This document shows, one piece after another, positions 1-6,597 of a DNA stretch of 8,304 nt. The notes below the pieces were generated by a model. That model made no database searches. It saw only the letters and a program-made list of their open reading frames with translations, and had not been told where the DNA came from. The DNA is from Phyllobacteriaceae bacterium (GTDB lineage: Bacteria > Pseudomonadota > Alphaproteobacteria > Rhizobiales > Rhizobiaceae): the NCBI GenBank assembly GCA_024645155.1, contig JAHEGF010000145.1, forward strand, positions 1-8,304, written 5' to 3'. The translations under genes were made by a program, and so were the position numbers. Positions within the stretch are counted from its first letter, which is position 1; every line of letters starts with the position of its first letter.

Positions 1-66
1 CATGACGCCGACGCTGCCAGTCTTGCCCTGACACGGACCGTTGCCCACCTTGGCGGGAAGACGTAA
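1..66 (+). CDS. C-terminal tail of an unidentified + strand gene (partial)
   Basis: Reading from base 1, frame 1 is open for 21 codons and ends in TAA at 64-66. The residues (HDADAASLALTRTV, then AHLGGKT) look like an amphipathic C-terminal helix rather than random translation. The pattern of Ala/Leu/Arg/Thr followed by His-Leu resembles the last helix of dienelactone hydrolase-like alpha/beta hydrolases, but 21 residues are too few to assign a family. The gene would converge on the minus-strand hydrolase ending at 104, leaving a 37-base gap (67-103) in which I see no clear terminator. The tail could instead be a chance open frame. Confidence 0.4.
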   Translation, partial: HDADAASLALTRTVAHLGGKT

Positions 67-103
67 GTTTCAGCCTGCGGCATTTGCTATGGCGATCACG
101 GGT

Positions 104-652
104 TTACAGATGAGACAGAAATTTTGCCAGGATCATGGATCCCTCCGGCCAGGGTCCGTGCCCGGATTTCGCGTTCAGATGTCCGGCGTTTCGCGCGTCG
201 ATGAAAAGCGAACCCCATGCAGCGGCAATATCTTCCGCCTTTTCAAAAGTTGAGAACGGATCGTTGCGGCTGGCAATCGTGACCGAGGGAAACGGCAACG
301 GGTCGCGCGGATAGGGTCCGAAGGTCATCAGGTGTTTTGGCCGGATTTCCGGATTCTCGACATCGGGCGGGGCGGCAAAAAAGGCGCCGGCCACCTTTTT
401 GCGATAATCCGGAATGGCCTGGACCGCGATTGCCACTCCCAGCGAATGGGCAATGATCACGACCGGACGCGTCGACGCGTTGACTGCGGCAGCCATGCGC
501 TCCGTCCAGTCTTCCCGGACGGGTTTCGACCATTCAGCCTGCTCGACACGGCGCGCTGTCTTGAGCCGGCGTTGCCAGCGCGACTGCCAGTGATCGGGGC
601 CGGAATTTGTATAGCCCGGTACAATCAGGATGTCGGCATCGGATGTTTTCAT
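104..652 (-). CDS. RBBP9/YdeN family alpha/beta serine hydrolase
   Basis: A 182-residue cytoplasmic alpha/beta hydrolase of the RBBP9/YdeN (DUF1749-like, 'serine hydrolase') family. Seen in the sequence: the N-terminal strand and oxyanion region ILIVPGYTNSGPDHWQ (residues 8-23), typical of the family; the nucleophile elbow AHSLG with Ser70; an acidic residue at Asp131 in SRNDPF; and the His158 motif AGHLNAKSGHGPWPEG (156-171), a hallmark of this group. Length matches the family (about 180-190 residues), so the protein is complete, and no signal peptide or membrane segment is visible. The ATG at 652 is chosen because the conserved first strand follows within seven residues; the ribosome-binding site is poor. 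Bacterial members are esterase-like with undefined physiological substrates, so the family call is firm and the substrate unknown. It is divergent from the adenylate cyclase, with about 97 bases between the starts. Confidence 0.9.
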   Translation of the reverse strand: MKTSDADILIVPGYTNSGPDHWQSRWQRRLKTARRVEQAEWSKPVREDWTERMAAAVNASTRPVVIIAHSLGVAIAVQAIPDYRKKVAGAFFAAPPDVENPEIRPKHLMTFGPYPRDPLPFPSVTIASRNDPFSTFEKAEDIAAAWGSLFIDARNAGHLNAKSGHGPWPEGSMILAKFLSHL

Positions 653-749
653 GATGGCCGATGTAGTGGCAACGCTGCGAATTCACAAGCATGGTCAAAT
701 GGTAGGATGCCTGTTGCAATTGCCGGTGGGGTACATGCCGGTTAGGTAA

Positions 750-2186
750 ATGCAGCGCCGCGTGATGTTTGCGGCATCCTTTGCGAAAACGATGACTGGC
801 AGCCGCACCCACAAGCTTGCCGCCGCCCGTTCGCGCATATTACTGTTGCGCATGTCCCGTAGCAAAAACCGCGACCTGCATCCGGGCACGGAACCGCATG
901 CCGGCGCCAGCAAGATTTCCCGCGACAGGTATTTCAGCCGCTATTCTTTACGGTTTCTCGATTCCGACCTGGAGGACCAATTCTGGACCGCGCGCTTCGG
1001 CAGCGACTTGCGCCAGTTGCGTTTCTCACTGGTCGTGGCAATAGCCGTAAATGTGGGGTTTTTGGCGCTTGAACTGTTCGTTTTGAACGAAAATCTCTAC
1101 CTTGTCGCGTTGCTGCGCCTGGTTGGTTGCGCCCTTGTATTTGCCGTAGCGCTGGCCGCCACATTCACCGATTTCGGAAAGCAGCACCTTACCGCGCTTG
1201 CAGTGCTGACGATGGCGATATTCTCGCTTTCCTATACTGCCATCAACGGAATGTCGGATGCTCCGGACATCTACATTTCCGGCTACATCCTGGCGATCCT
1301 CTTTACCCTGTATTTCGTTCCCCTGGGATTCCGGAACACAAGCAGCCTGGCGATCGCGATGACGCTGCTATTTGCCACCCTGGTTCCGTTCACCCGTGCA
1401 ATCGCGCCATCCGCGCTTCTGATAATATATGCCCAGTTCCTGGCTGCACTGGTGATGGGGATCGTGGCGCTTTACTGGCTTGAGCGCCTGCAGCGGAGGA
1501 ATTTTGTCAATCTCCGCAGGATTGGGGACGAACGCGGCCGCTACCGCGTCCTGCTGAACCAGATCCTTCCCACCGAAATTGTCGAACGGCTGGAGAAGGG
1601 CGAAGGTGAGATCGCCGACGAATTTGCCGAATCGACAGTGCTGTTTGCGGATATTGTCGGGTTTACGGCGGTGTCGGAACGTCACAAACCGGCCGAAGTG
1701 CTGGCGCTCCTGAACAGGATCTTCCGCTCCTTCGATGCCCTTGCCGCCGGTCACGAGGTTGAGAAGATAAAGACCAATGGCGATGCCTACATGGCTGCCG
1801 GCGGACTACCGCAAATTCGTCCGGGCCATTGCGAAGCGATTGCCGGCCTGGCTCTCGACATGATGCAAGCCGTCACCGATATCCGCTGGCCCGACGGTAC
1901 GCCGGTATCGTTGCGGATCGGTATCCATACGGGACCGCTGATAGCCGGGGTTATCGGCAAGAGCCGCTTTGCCTATGATCTGTGGGGCGATACCGTGAAC
2001 ACCGCAAGCCGGATGGAAAGCCACAGTTCCAATGGCCGCATTCAGGTCAGCGACAGCGTTCGCGCGGTGCTGGGCGACGCGTTTACCTTTGATCCGCACG
2101 GCACAATCGACGTCAAGGGCAAGGGCCCGATGAAAACCTGGTTCCTGACAGGCAGATCCGATGGCGGAACCGGCAATCGCCATTAG
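750..2186 (+). CDS. Membrane-bound class III adenylate cyclase with six-helix N-terminal domain
   Basis: Makes cAMP from ATP at the inner membrane. Numbering from the ATG at 750 (478 residues), about six hydrophobic segments occupy residues 93-112, 117-138, 146-165, 175-194, 197-213 and 221-244, forming a MASE-like sensor domain. A charged signalling helix (245-290) follows, then the class III catalytic domain (about 293-470). Catalytic features: metal-binding Asp301 in FADIVGFTA and Asp345 in KTNGDAYM; adenine-selecting Lys341 (EKIKT) and Asp410 (AYDLWGD), where guanylate cyclases have Glu and Cys; transition-state Asn417 and Arg421 (TVNTASRMES). All key residues are intact, so a homodimer should be active. 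The start is uncertain: residues 1-34 are Arg/Ala-rich and unlike a conserved domain, none of the in-frame ATGs (750, 765, 792, 852) has a good ribosome-binding site, and ATG 852 (MSRSKNRD) is a realistic alternative. The sensed signal is unknown. Confidence 0.92.
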   Translation: MQRRVMFAASFAKTMTGSRTHKLAAARSRILLLRMSRSKNRDLHPGTEPHAGASKISRDRYFSRYSLRFLDSDLEDQFWTARFGSDLRQLRFSLVVAIAVNVGFLALELFVLNENLYLVALLRLVGCALVFAVALAATFTDFGKQHLTALAVLTMAIFSLSYTAINGMSDAPDIYISGYILAILFTLYFVPLGFRNTSSLAIAMTLLFATLVPFTRAIAPSALLIIYAQFLAALVMGIVALYWLERLQRRNFVNLRRIGDERGRYRVLLNQILPTEIVERLEKGEGEIADEFAESTVLFADIVGFTAVSERHKPAEVLALLNRIFRSFDALAAGHEVEKIKTNGDAYMAAGGLPQIRPGHCEAIAGLALDMMQAVTDIRWPDGTPVSLRIGIHTGPLIAGVIGKSRFAYDLWGDTVNTASRMESHSSNGRIQVSDSVRAVLGDAFTFDPHGTIDVKGKGPMKTWFLTGRSDGGTGNRH

Positions 2187-2222
2187 CGGGCAAATCTGGT
2201 TACCGGCACCAGTTATCCGGCA

Positions 2223-2852
2223 TTATTCATCTGCATGGAGGCGTTTTTCCATGTGCCCGGCCATCCTGTCATGGCCGCTCGCACGCAGGCCTTCTATTGC
2301 GCCAAGGTAGTCGCGCGGTTCACGGTTCTGGCTGAGTTTCGATTTGGCAAGAGTTCGGCTCACCGAAATCGAGAATGCAACAATGCTTGCAAGCATCTGT
2401 TTCATGTAGTCAGCCGGCGCATCGGCCATTCTCCAGGCATTTTCTCCGTTCGCGCGCCGCTCGTGATGGCGGGTCAACAGACCCACGACCGCCCGTTTGG
2501 CGCGTTCGTCATGCTGAAAGCTTATGGCGCCATGGACGTGAACCACCTGATAGTTCCAGGTTGGCACATGGCTGTGATGTTCTGCCTTGGTCGGATAATA
2601 ATTCGGAGAGATGTAGGCATCGTCGCCGCGAAATATCGCCAGCACTTCCTGACCTTCAGCAACCACCCGGTGCATGTCGTTGGCCAACGCGACATGGCCG
2701 ACAAGTGTGCCATCGGGGCCTGCAAGCAACGGGATATGGTTGGCTATCAGGCCGGAACCCGTCTGGGCGACGATGCATGCAAGAGGTGCCGCTTCAATAA
2801 TCGCAGCGACCTCGTCGGAACTGGTCTCCTGGAAGTGTAGAGGCAAATACAT
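2223..2852 (-). CDS. paiB: PaiB-type FMN-binding negative transcriptional regulator family protein
   Basis: A 209-residue protein of the PaiB family (FMN-binding split barrel), close in length to Bacillus subtilis PaiB. Seen: the family N-terminus MYLPLHF; NHIPLL and GHVALAND in the barrel; the block FRGDDAYISPNYYPTK, then VPTWNYQVVHVHG, the strongest family signature; and a helical C-terminus. There is no helix-turn-helix that I can recognise, and the 'regulator' name comes from the effect of paiAB on sporulation and proteases in Bacillus, so the role here is unproven. The start is the ATG at 2852, not the upstream in-frame codon at 2912: AGGGG (2861-2865) sits 8 bases before it and the family N-terminus begins exactly there. 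The gene follows purB in the same direction with a 76-base gap, which contains a near-palindrome, so it may have its own control. It converges on the cyclase with a 36-base gap. Confidence 0.9.
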   Translation of the reverse strand: MYLPLHFQETSSDEVAAIIEAAPLACIVAQTGSGLIANHIPLLAGPDGTLVGHVALANDMHRVVAEGQEVLAIFRGDDAYISPNYYPTKAEHHSHVPTWNYQVVHVHGAISFQHDERAKRAVVGLLTRHHERRANGENAWRMADAPADYMKQMLASIVAFSISVSRTLAKSKLSQNREPRDYLGAIEGLRASGHDRMAGHMEKRLHADE

Positions 2853-2868
2853 GACGTTATCCCCTGAT

Positions 2869-2880
2869 GGCGAATTTGCC
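2869..2880. promoter_or_regulatory. Candidate operator (near-palindrome) upstream of paiB
   Basis: On the minus strand the site reads GGCAAATTCGCC, a 12-base inverted repeat with one mismatched pair. It lies 8 bases from the paiB ribosome-binding site (16 bases before the ATG), in the purB-paiB gap. It matches 11 of 12 bases of the perfect palindrome at 7751-7762. This is an inference from position and similarity; a 10-base part of the same sequence also occurs inside the cyclase coding region (1619-1628), so chance is not excluded. Confidence 0.3.
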
Positions 2881-2928
2881 CGTGTATCTGGCGACGTAAA
2901 GTGCAGATGCAATCAATGTCTGCAAACC

Positions 2929-4233
2929 TCAGGTTCCGAATACCCGGGCGAAGATCGTACCGACATGCTTGGTGTGATAGCCGAGGTCGAACTTGTCGCG
3001 GATCTCTTCTTCGGACAGCGCCGCGCGCACTTCCTTGTCGGCCAACAGTTCGGTGAGAAAATCCTTGCCGTCTTCCCACACACGCATGGCATTGCGCTGG
3101 ACAAGCCGGTAGGCATCCTCGCGGCTGACACCGGCCTGAGTCAGCGCCAGAAGCACGCGCTGCGAATGGACCAGTCCGCGGTACCTGTTGAGGTTGGCCT
3201 CCATGTTCTGCGGATAGACAACCAGTTTTTCAATGACCCCGGTCAGGCGGGCAAGCGCGAAATCAAGGGTGATCGTTGCATCGGGCCCGATCATCCGCTC
3301 GACCGACGAATGCGATATGTCACGCTCATGCCACAGGGCAACATTTTCCATGGCCGGCATTGCGTACGCGCGCACCATTCGCGCGAGGCCGGTCAGGTTT
3401 TCCGTCAGCACAGGATTGCGTTTGTGCGGCATTGCCGACGAGCCTTTCTGACCCGGCGAGAAATACTCCTCGGCCTCAAGGACTTCGGTACGTTGCAGGT
3501 GGCGGATTTCGGTTGCCAGCCGTTCGATCGAGGAGGCGATGACACCGAGCGTCGCAAAATACATGGCATGGCGGTCGCGCGGGATAACCTGCGTGGATAC
3601 CGGTTCAATTGACAGACCGAGCTTGTCTGCGACATGGGCTTCGACGCGCGGGTCGACATTTGCGAAGGTACCCACCGCGCCCGAAATGGCACAGGTGGCG
3701 ATTTCGGCTCGCGCATTGACCAGACGGTCCCGGCATCGGGCGAACTCCGCATAGGCCTGCGCCAGCTTGACACCGAACGTCGTCGGTTCGGCGTGAATGC
3801 CGTGGCTGCGGCCTATGGTTACGGTGTCCCTGTGTTCATGCGCCCGCTTCTTCAAGGTTGCGAGCAACGCATCAAGTCCGGCAAGCAGGATGTCGGACGC
3901 TCGGGCAAGCTGGACGCTGAAACAGGTGTCGAGCACATCCGACGAGGTCATGCCCTGGTGCAGGAATCGCGCCTGCGGCCCGACGATCTCCGATACATGG
4001 GTCAGGAAGGCGATAACGTCGTGTTTGGTCTCGCGCTCGATCTCGTCGATGCGGCCGATATCGAACGTGGCCGAACCTGCCTTTTCCCAGATGGTTTTTG
4101 CCGCTTCGGCCGGTATGACGCCGATCTCGGCCAGTGCGTCGCAGGCGTGAGCCTCGATTTCGAACCAGATGCGAAACCTGGTTTCGGGCGACCAAATCGC
4201 CGTCATCTCGGGGCGCGAATAACGCGGAATCAT
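2929..4233 (-). CDS. purB: Adenylosuccinate lyase
   Basis: Cytoplasmic fumarase/aspartase-superfamily lyase acting twice in purine synthesis: it splits SAICAR to AICAR plus fumarate, and adenylosuccinate to AMP plus fumarate. Its 434 residues match the short bacterial PurB type (about 430, as in Bacillus), not the 456-residue E. coli type. Seen: the start MIPRYSRPEM usual for this type; TSSDVLDT (96-103); GRSHGIHAEPT (141-151) with the conserved active-site His; and the superfamily signature GSSAMPHKRNP (264-274) with the mobile-loop serines. The ATG at 4233 has GAGG about 7 bases upstream. The gene is complete with no disruption. It lies 60 bases downstream of the small membrane protein gene and 76 bases upstream of paiB, all in one direction. 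A short hairpin (4268-4282) in the leader might modulate read-through, but I see no PurR box that I can name. Confidence 0.97.
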   Translation of the reverse strand: MIPRYSRPEMTAIWSPETRFRIWFEIEAHACDALAEIGVIPAEAAKTIWEKAGSATFDIGRIDEIERETKHDVIAFLTHVSEIVGPQARFLHQGMTSSDVLDTCFSVQLARASDILLAGLDALLATLKKRAHEHRDTVTIGRSHGIHAEPTTFGVKLAQAYAEFARCRDRLVNARAEIATCAISGAVGTFANVDPRVEAHVADKLGLSIEPVSTQVIPRDRHAMYFATLGVIASSIERLATEIRHLQRTEVLEAEEYFSPGQKGSSAMPHKRNPVLTENLTGLARMVRAYAMPAMENVALWHERDISHSSVERMIGPDATITLDFALARLTGVIEKLVVYPQNMEANLNRYRGLVHSQRVLLALTQAGVSREDAYRLVQRNAMRVWEDGKDFLTELLADKEVRAALSEEEIRDKFDLGYHTKHVGTIFARVFGT

Positions 4234-4267
4234 GGGCGTACCTCGGAGTTGGCGGGAAAACTGCGCT

Positions 4268-4282
4268 GGCTCTAACAGAGCC
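4268..4282 (-). other. Short hairpin in the leader of purB
   Basis: GGCTCT-GTT-AGAGCC on the minus strand forms a perfect 6-bp stem with a 3-base loop in the 60-base gap between the small membrane protein gene and purB. Seven bases further on is a run of only four T (4257-4260), so this is a weak or partial intrinsic terminator at best; it may instead be an RNA processing or stability element. No function can be assigned from sequence alone. Confidence 0.3.
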
Positions 4283-4293
4283 TTGGCAAATTC

Positions 4294-4788
4294 TCAACGG
4301 CGCGGCCCGGCCAAACGGGCAATATATAGAGCGAGCGCGAAGGCAAGGCCCGGTGCCATCATGCGCAGGCCAAGTACGAGAAACTGGTAAATAGCGGCCA
4401 GGATCGTGAATACAAAATTGTAAATCCAGAAGACCGAGAACAGATCCCCGTGCCATTGCGCATAATAGAAACGGAACGCGAGCGCAAAAATCACGGCGGT
4501 CAGACCGGCCGCCGCCGTTGCGTGAAACAAAAGATCGGCTGCAATACGGCGGCCACTGTTTGCTTCGGGCGCGACCAGCCGGCTCAGCAATCGCGCCGGG
4601 AGCCAGGACAACAATCCGCCAATGAAAAAAACTGCGGCCACGGGAAATATCAACTCGACTGCGCGCCAACCGTGAAAGAAGAGCCACAGGATGGCGCTTG
4701 CCGCCAGCAAGGCGCCCCAAAGCAATGAAAACATGGCGGCAGCCGGCAGTGGCGGCAATGCTGCCCGCGTTCGGGCGGCCATCGACAC
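4294..4788 (-). CDS. Small integral membrane protein of unknown function
   Basis: A 164-residue, strongly hydrophobic protein that I do not recognise. Hydrophobic segments lie at about residues 17-38, 45-66, 84-108, 117-139 and a shorter one near 143-160, giving four or five membrane spans. The loop at 66-82 is basic (RLLSRLVAPEANSGRR) and probably cytoplasmic, and the C-terminus ends in ARLAGPRR. There is no signal sequence, catalytic motif or metal-binding cluster. The frame begins two bases after the rpe stop with GTG (4788); an ATG two codons later (4782) is the alternative start, and neither has a clear ribosome-binding site, which suggests translational coupling to rpe. The hydrophobic pattern, basic loop and tight packing support a real gene. 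Its place between rpe and purB gives no obvious function. Confidence 0.8.
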   Translation of the reverse strand: MSMAARTRAALPPLPAAAMFSLLWGALLAASAILWLFFHGWRAVELIFPVAAVFFIGGLLSWLPARLLSRLVAPEANSGRRIAADLLFHATAAAGLTAVIFALAFRFYYAQWHGDLFSVFWIYNFVFTILAAIYQFLVLGLRMMAPGLAFALALYIARLAGPRR

Positions 4789-4790
4789 GA

Positions 4791-5462
4791 TCAGGCGTTG
4801 CCCGCAGCTTCGCGAATGGCGGTGATGTTGGCCTCATAGGCGTCGCGGGTACCGCCGCGGAAAACGGCAGAACCGGCGACCAGGGCATTGGCGCCCACAC
4901 CAGTGATCGCGGCTGCGTTGCCGGGAGTGACCCCGCCATCGATCTCTAGATCGATCGGCCGGTCGCCGATCATGGATTTCAGGCGGCGCAATTTATCGAG
5001 CGATGATTCGATGAATTTCTGGCCGCCGAATCCAGGGTTGACGCTCATGACGAGGATCAGATCGAGTGTGTCCAGGACGTGTTCGACGACGCTTTCTGGT
5101 GTACCCGGATTGAGCGAAACACCGGCCTTTTTGCCAAGTGCACGAATGGCCTGCAGGGAACGGTGGAGATGCGGTCCGGCCTCGGCGTGAACCGTGATGA
5201 TGTCCGATCCCGCCTTGGCAAAGGCCTCGATAAAGGGGTCGCAGGGAGCGATCATGAGGTGCGTGTCAAATACTGCATCTGTCCGCCCGCGAATGGATTT
5301 CACAATGTCAGGCCCGAAGGTGATGTTGGGGACAAAATGGCCATCCATGACATCGAGATGAATCCAGTCGGCCCCGGCAGCGACCACATCCTCGACCTCA
5401 CGCCCGAGTTTTGAAAAATCAGAAGCGAGAATGGAAGGGGCGATGACGAGGGGACGGTTCAT
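4791..5462 (-). CDS. rpe: Ribulose-phosphate 3-epimerase
   Basis: Interconverts D-ribulose 5-phosphate and D-xylulose 5-phosphate in the pentose phosphate pathway; cytoplasmic TIM-barrel metalloenzyme. The 223 residues match the family length and the barrel is complete. Seen: APSILASDF (8-16) with Ser10; HLDVMDGHFVPN (35-46) with metal ligand His35 and catalytic Asp37; DTHLM with metal ligand His68; NPGFGGQKF (142-150), the flexible loop over the active site; EIDGGV with catalytic Asp175; and the phosphate-binding GSAVF (197-201). The ATG at 5462 has AAGGA about 10 bases upstream and is followed at once by the first strand. It follows the P1 peptidase by 77 bases and precedes the membrane protein gene by two. 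Whether it is read from the binding-protein promoter or its own is not clear; I found no convincing promoter in the 77-base gap. Confidence 0.97.
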   Translation of the reverse strand: MNRPLVIAPSILASDFSKLGREVEDVVAAGADWIHLDVMDGHFVPNITFGPDIVKSIRGRTDAVFDTHLMIAPCDPFIEAFAKAGSDIITVHAEAGPHLHRSLQAIRALGKKAGVSLNPGTPESVVEHVLDTLDLILVMSVNPGFGGQKFIESSLDKLRRLKSMIGDRPIDLEIDGGVTPGNAAAITGVGANALVAGSAVFRGGTRDAYEANITAIREAAGNA

Positions 5463-5539
5463 GGGGCCGGGTCCTTTTTCAGCACTGCTGCCCGCCTAAC
5501 AGAAAGCGCCCGGACGGACAATCTGCTGTATCGCCTTGA

Positions 5540-6550
5540 TCACCGATAGTTGGACCAGGCGGGAAAAATGTCACCATCGGCCGGTGACGCGGCATGCACG
5601 CCGCGGGCAATTGCACGGGCCATGGTCGCTGCCGCCGCGGCGCAAAGGTCGATAAAGGCTTCGACCGGCGGCGGATCAGGGTTTGCACCTGTTGCCATGC
5701 CAAACACCAGATCGCCGTCAAACGGCGTGTGTGCCGGCCAGATCGCACGGGCAAAACCGTCATGGGCGGCAATTGCCAGGCGTTTGGTCTGGGCCTTTGA
5801 AAGGTTTGCATCTGTGGCGATGACGGCGATCGTGGTGTTTTGCTGCGCACTTGCGGTCTCGCGAAACTTTATACGCAGTCCGCTGGCATCGTCGGGCATG
5901 GTCGCCGGCAGGCCTAGGCCGCCGAATTCATCGCCAATCTCGAAAGGTGCCGCCCAGAAATGCCTGGTCGCGCCAACCGTGACCGACCCCATGGCGTTGA
6001 CGGCGACCAGCGCGCCGACCGTGGTGCCATCGGGCAGGACGGTCGATGCCGAGCCCAGCCCGCCTTTGATGCCGGCGACAAGCGCACCTGCGCCGGCACC
6101 GGTGCTGCCGATGGCGAACTCGGCCGACGCCGCATTTGCGGCCCGGTAACCCAGTTCGCGATAGGGTGGATAACGGCCCCAGTCCTTGTCGCCGCCATTG
6201 ATCAGGTCGAACAGGATTGCGGCAGGAACCAACGGAATGCGATGGGGGCCAACTTCAAAGCCGATCCCCTTCTCGTGCAATGCGGCCTGAACGCCGGACG
6301 CGGCATCGAGGCCGAAAGCCGAACCGCCTGACAACACCAGTGCGTTGATGGTTTCAACCGTGTTGTGCGGTTCGAGCAGATCGGTTTCGCGGGTGCCCGG
6401 CGCACCACCCAACACCTGAACGGCCGCCGTCGCCGGTTTTTCGCAGATGATGGCCGTCGTGCCCGACTTCAGCCGTGCATCATCCGCGTTGCCGACATGG
6501 ATACCGGCAACATCCGTCAAAAGGTTCCGCGGACCGGCAGAAAAGGTCAT
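5540..6550 (-). CDS. P1 family self-processing peptidase/amidase (DmpA/NylC-like)
   Basis: An Ntn-type hydrolase of peptidase family P1 (MEROPS S58/P1), which cuts itself into alpha and beta chains and then acts as an aminopeptidase or amidase. Numbering from the ATG at 6550 (336 residues): N-terminal GPRNLLTDVAGIHVGN (6-21), SGGSAFGLDAASG (74-86), GIKGGLGSAS with Lys162, NAMG with Asn185, the cleavage site QNTTIAVIATDA with Asn238-Thr239, and FDGDLVFGMATG with Asp278 and Asp280. The distance from the new N-terminal Thr to the two Asp residues matches that in NylC (Thr267, Asp306/Asp308), so it is of the Asn-Thr rather than the DmpA Gly-Ser type. There is no signal peptide, so it is cytoplasmic. 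A GTG at 6601 overlapping the binding-protein stop by 4 bases is an alternative start adding 17 residues; the ATG is preferred for a better upstream GGAAAG and family N-terminus. Substrate unknown. Confidence 0.9.
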   Translation of the reverse strand: MTFSAGPRNLLTDVAGIHVGNADDARLKSGTTAIICEKPATAAVQVLGGAPGTRETDLLEPHNTVETINALVLSGGSAFGLDAASGVQAALHEKGIGFEVGPHRIPLVPAAILFDLINGGDKDWGRYPPYRELGYRAANAASAEFAIGSTGAGAGALVAGIKGGLGSASTVLPDGTTVGALVAVNAMGSVTVGATRHFWAAPFEIGDEFGGLGLPATMPDDASGLRIKFRETASAQQNTTIAVIATDANLSKAQTKRLAIAAHDGFARAIWPAHTPFDGDLVFGMATGANPDPPPVEAFIDLCAAAAATMARAIARGVHAASPADGDIFPAWSNYR

Positions 6551-6597
6551 GCCCCGTTCACTTTCCACATCCTGACGCGAAATTGCCGCATCGGATT

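Noticed and set aside
653..749. Promoters in the hydrolase-cyclase divergent gap
   Set aside because: Only poor matches were found (for example TTGCCG 720-725 with TAGGTA 743-748), and that one would start transcription after ATG 750; nothing specific enough to annotate.
2196..2212. Possible terminator hairpin (CTGGT, 7-base loop, ACCAG) between the converging cyclase and paiB genes
   Set aside because: A five-pair stem with a seven-base loop and no T-run on either strand is too weak to call; the location is right but the structure is not convincing.
2674..3612. A 312-codon + strand open frame antisense to paiB and purB
   Set aside because: Both genes beneath it have clear family signatures on the other strand; the antisense translation shows no domain and the frame is kept open only by GC bias.
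3872..4939. A 355-codon minus-strand open frame spanning parts of purB, the membrane protein gene and rpe
   Set aside because: It runs in a different frame across three well-supported genes, has no recognisable motif and is rich in Arg/Pro/Ala as expected for shadow translation of high-GC DNA.
5480..5490. CAGCACTGCTG inverted repeat upstream of rpe
   Set aside because: An 11-base repeat with a single central base next to the ribosome-binding site, with no promoter nearby and no second copy seen; not enough to call an operator.
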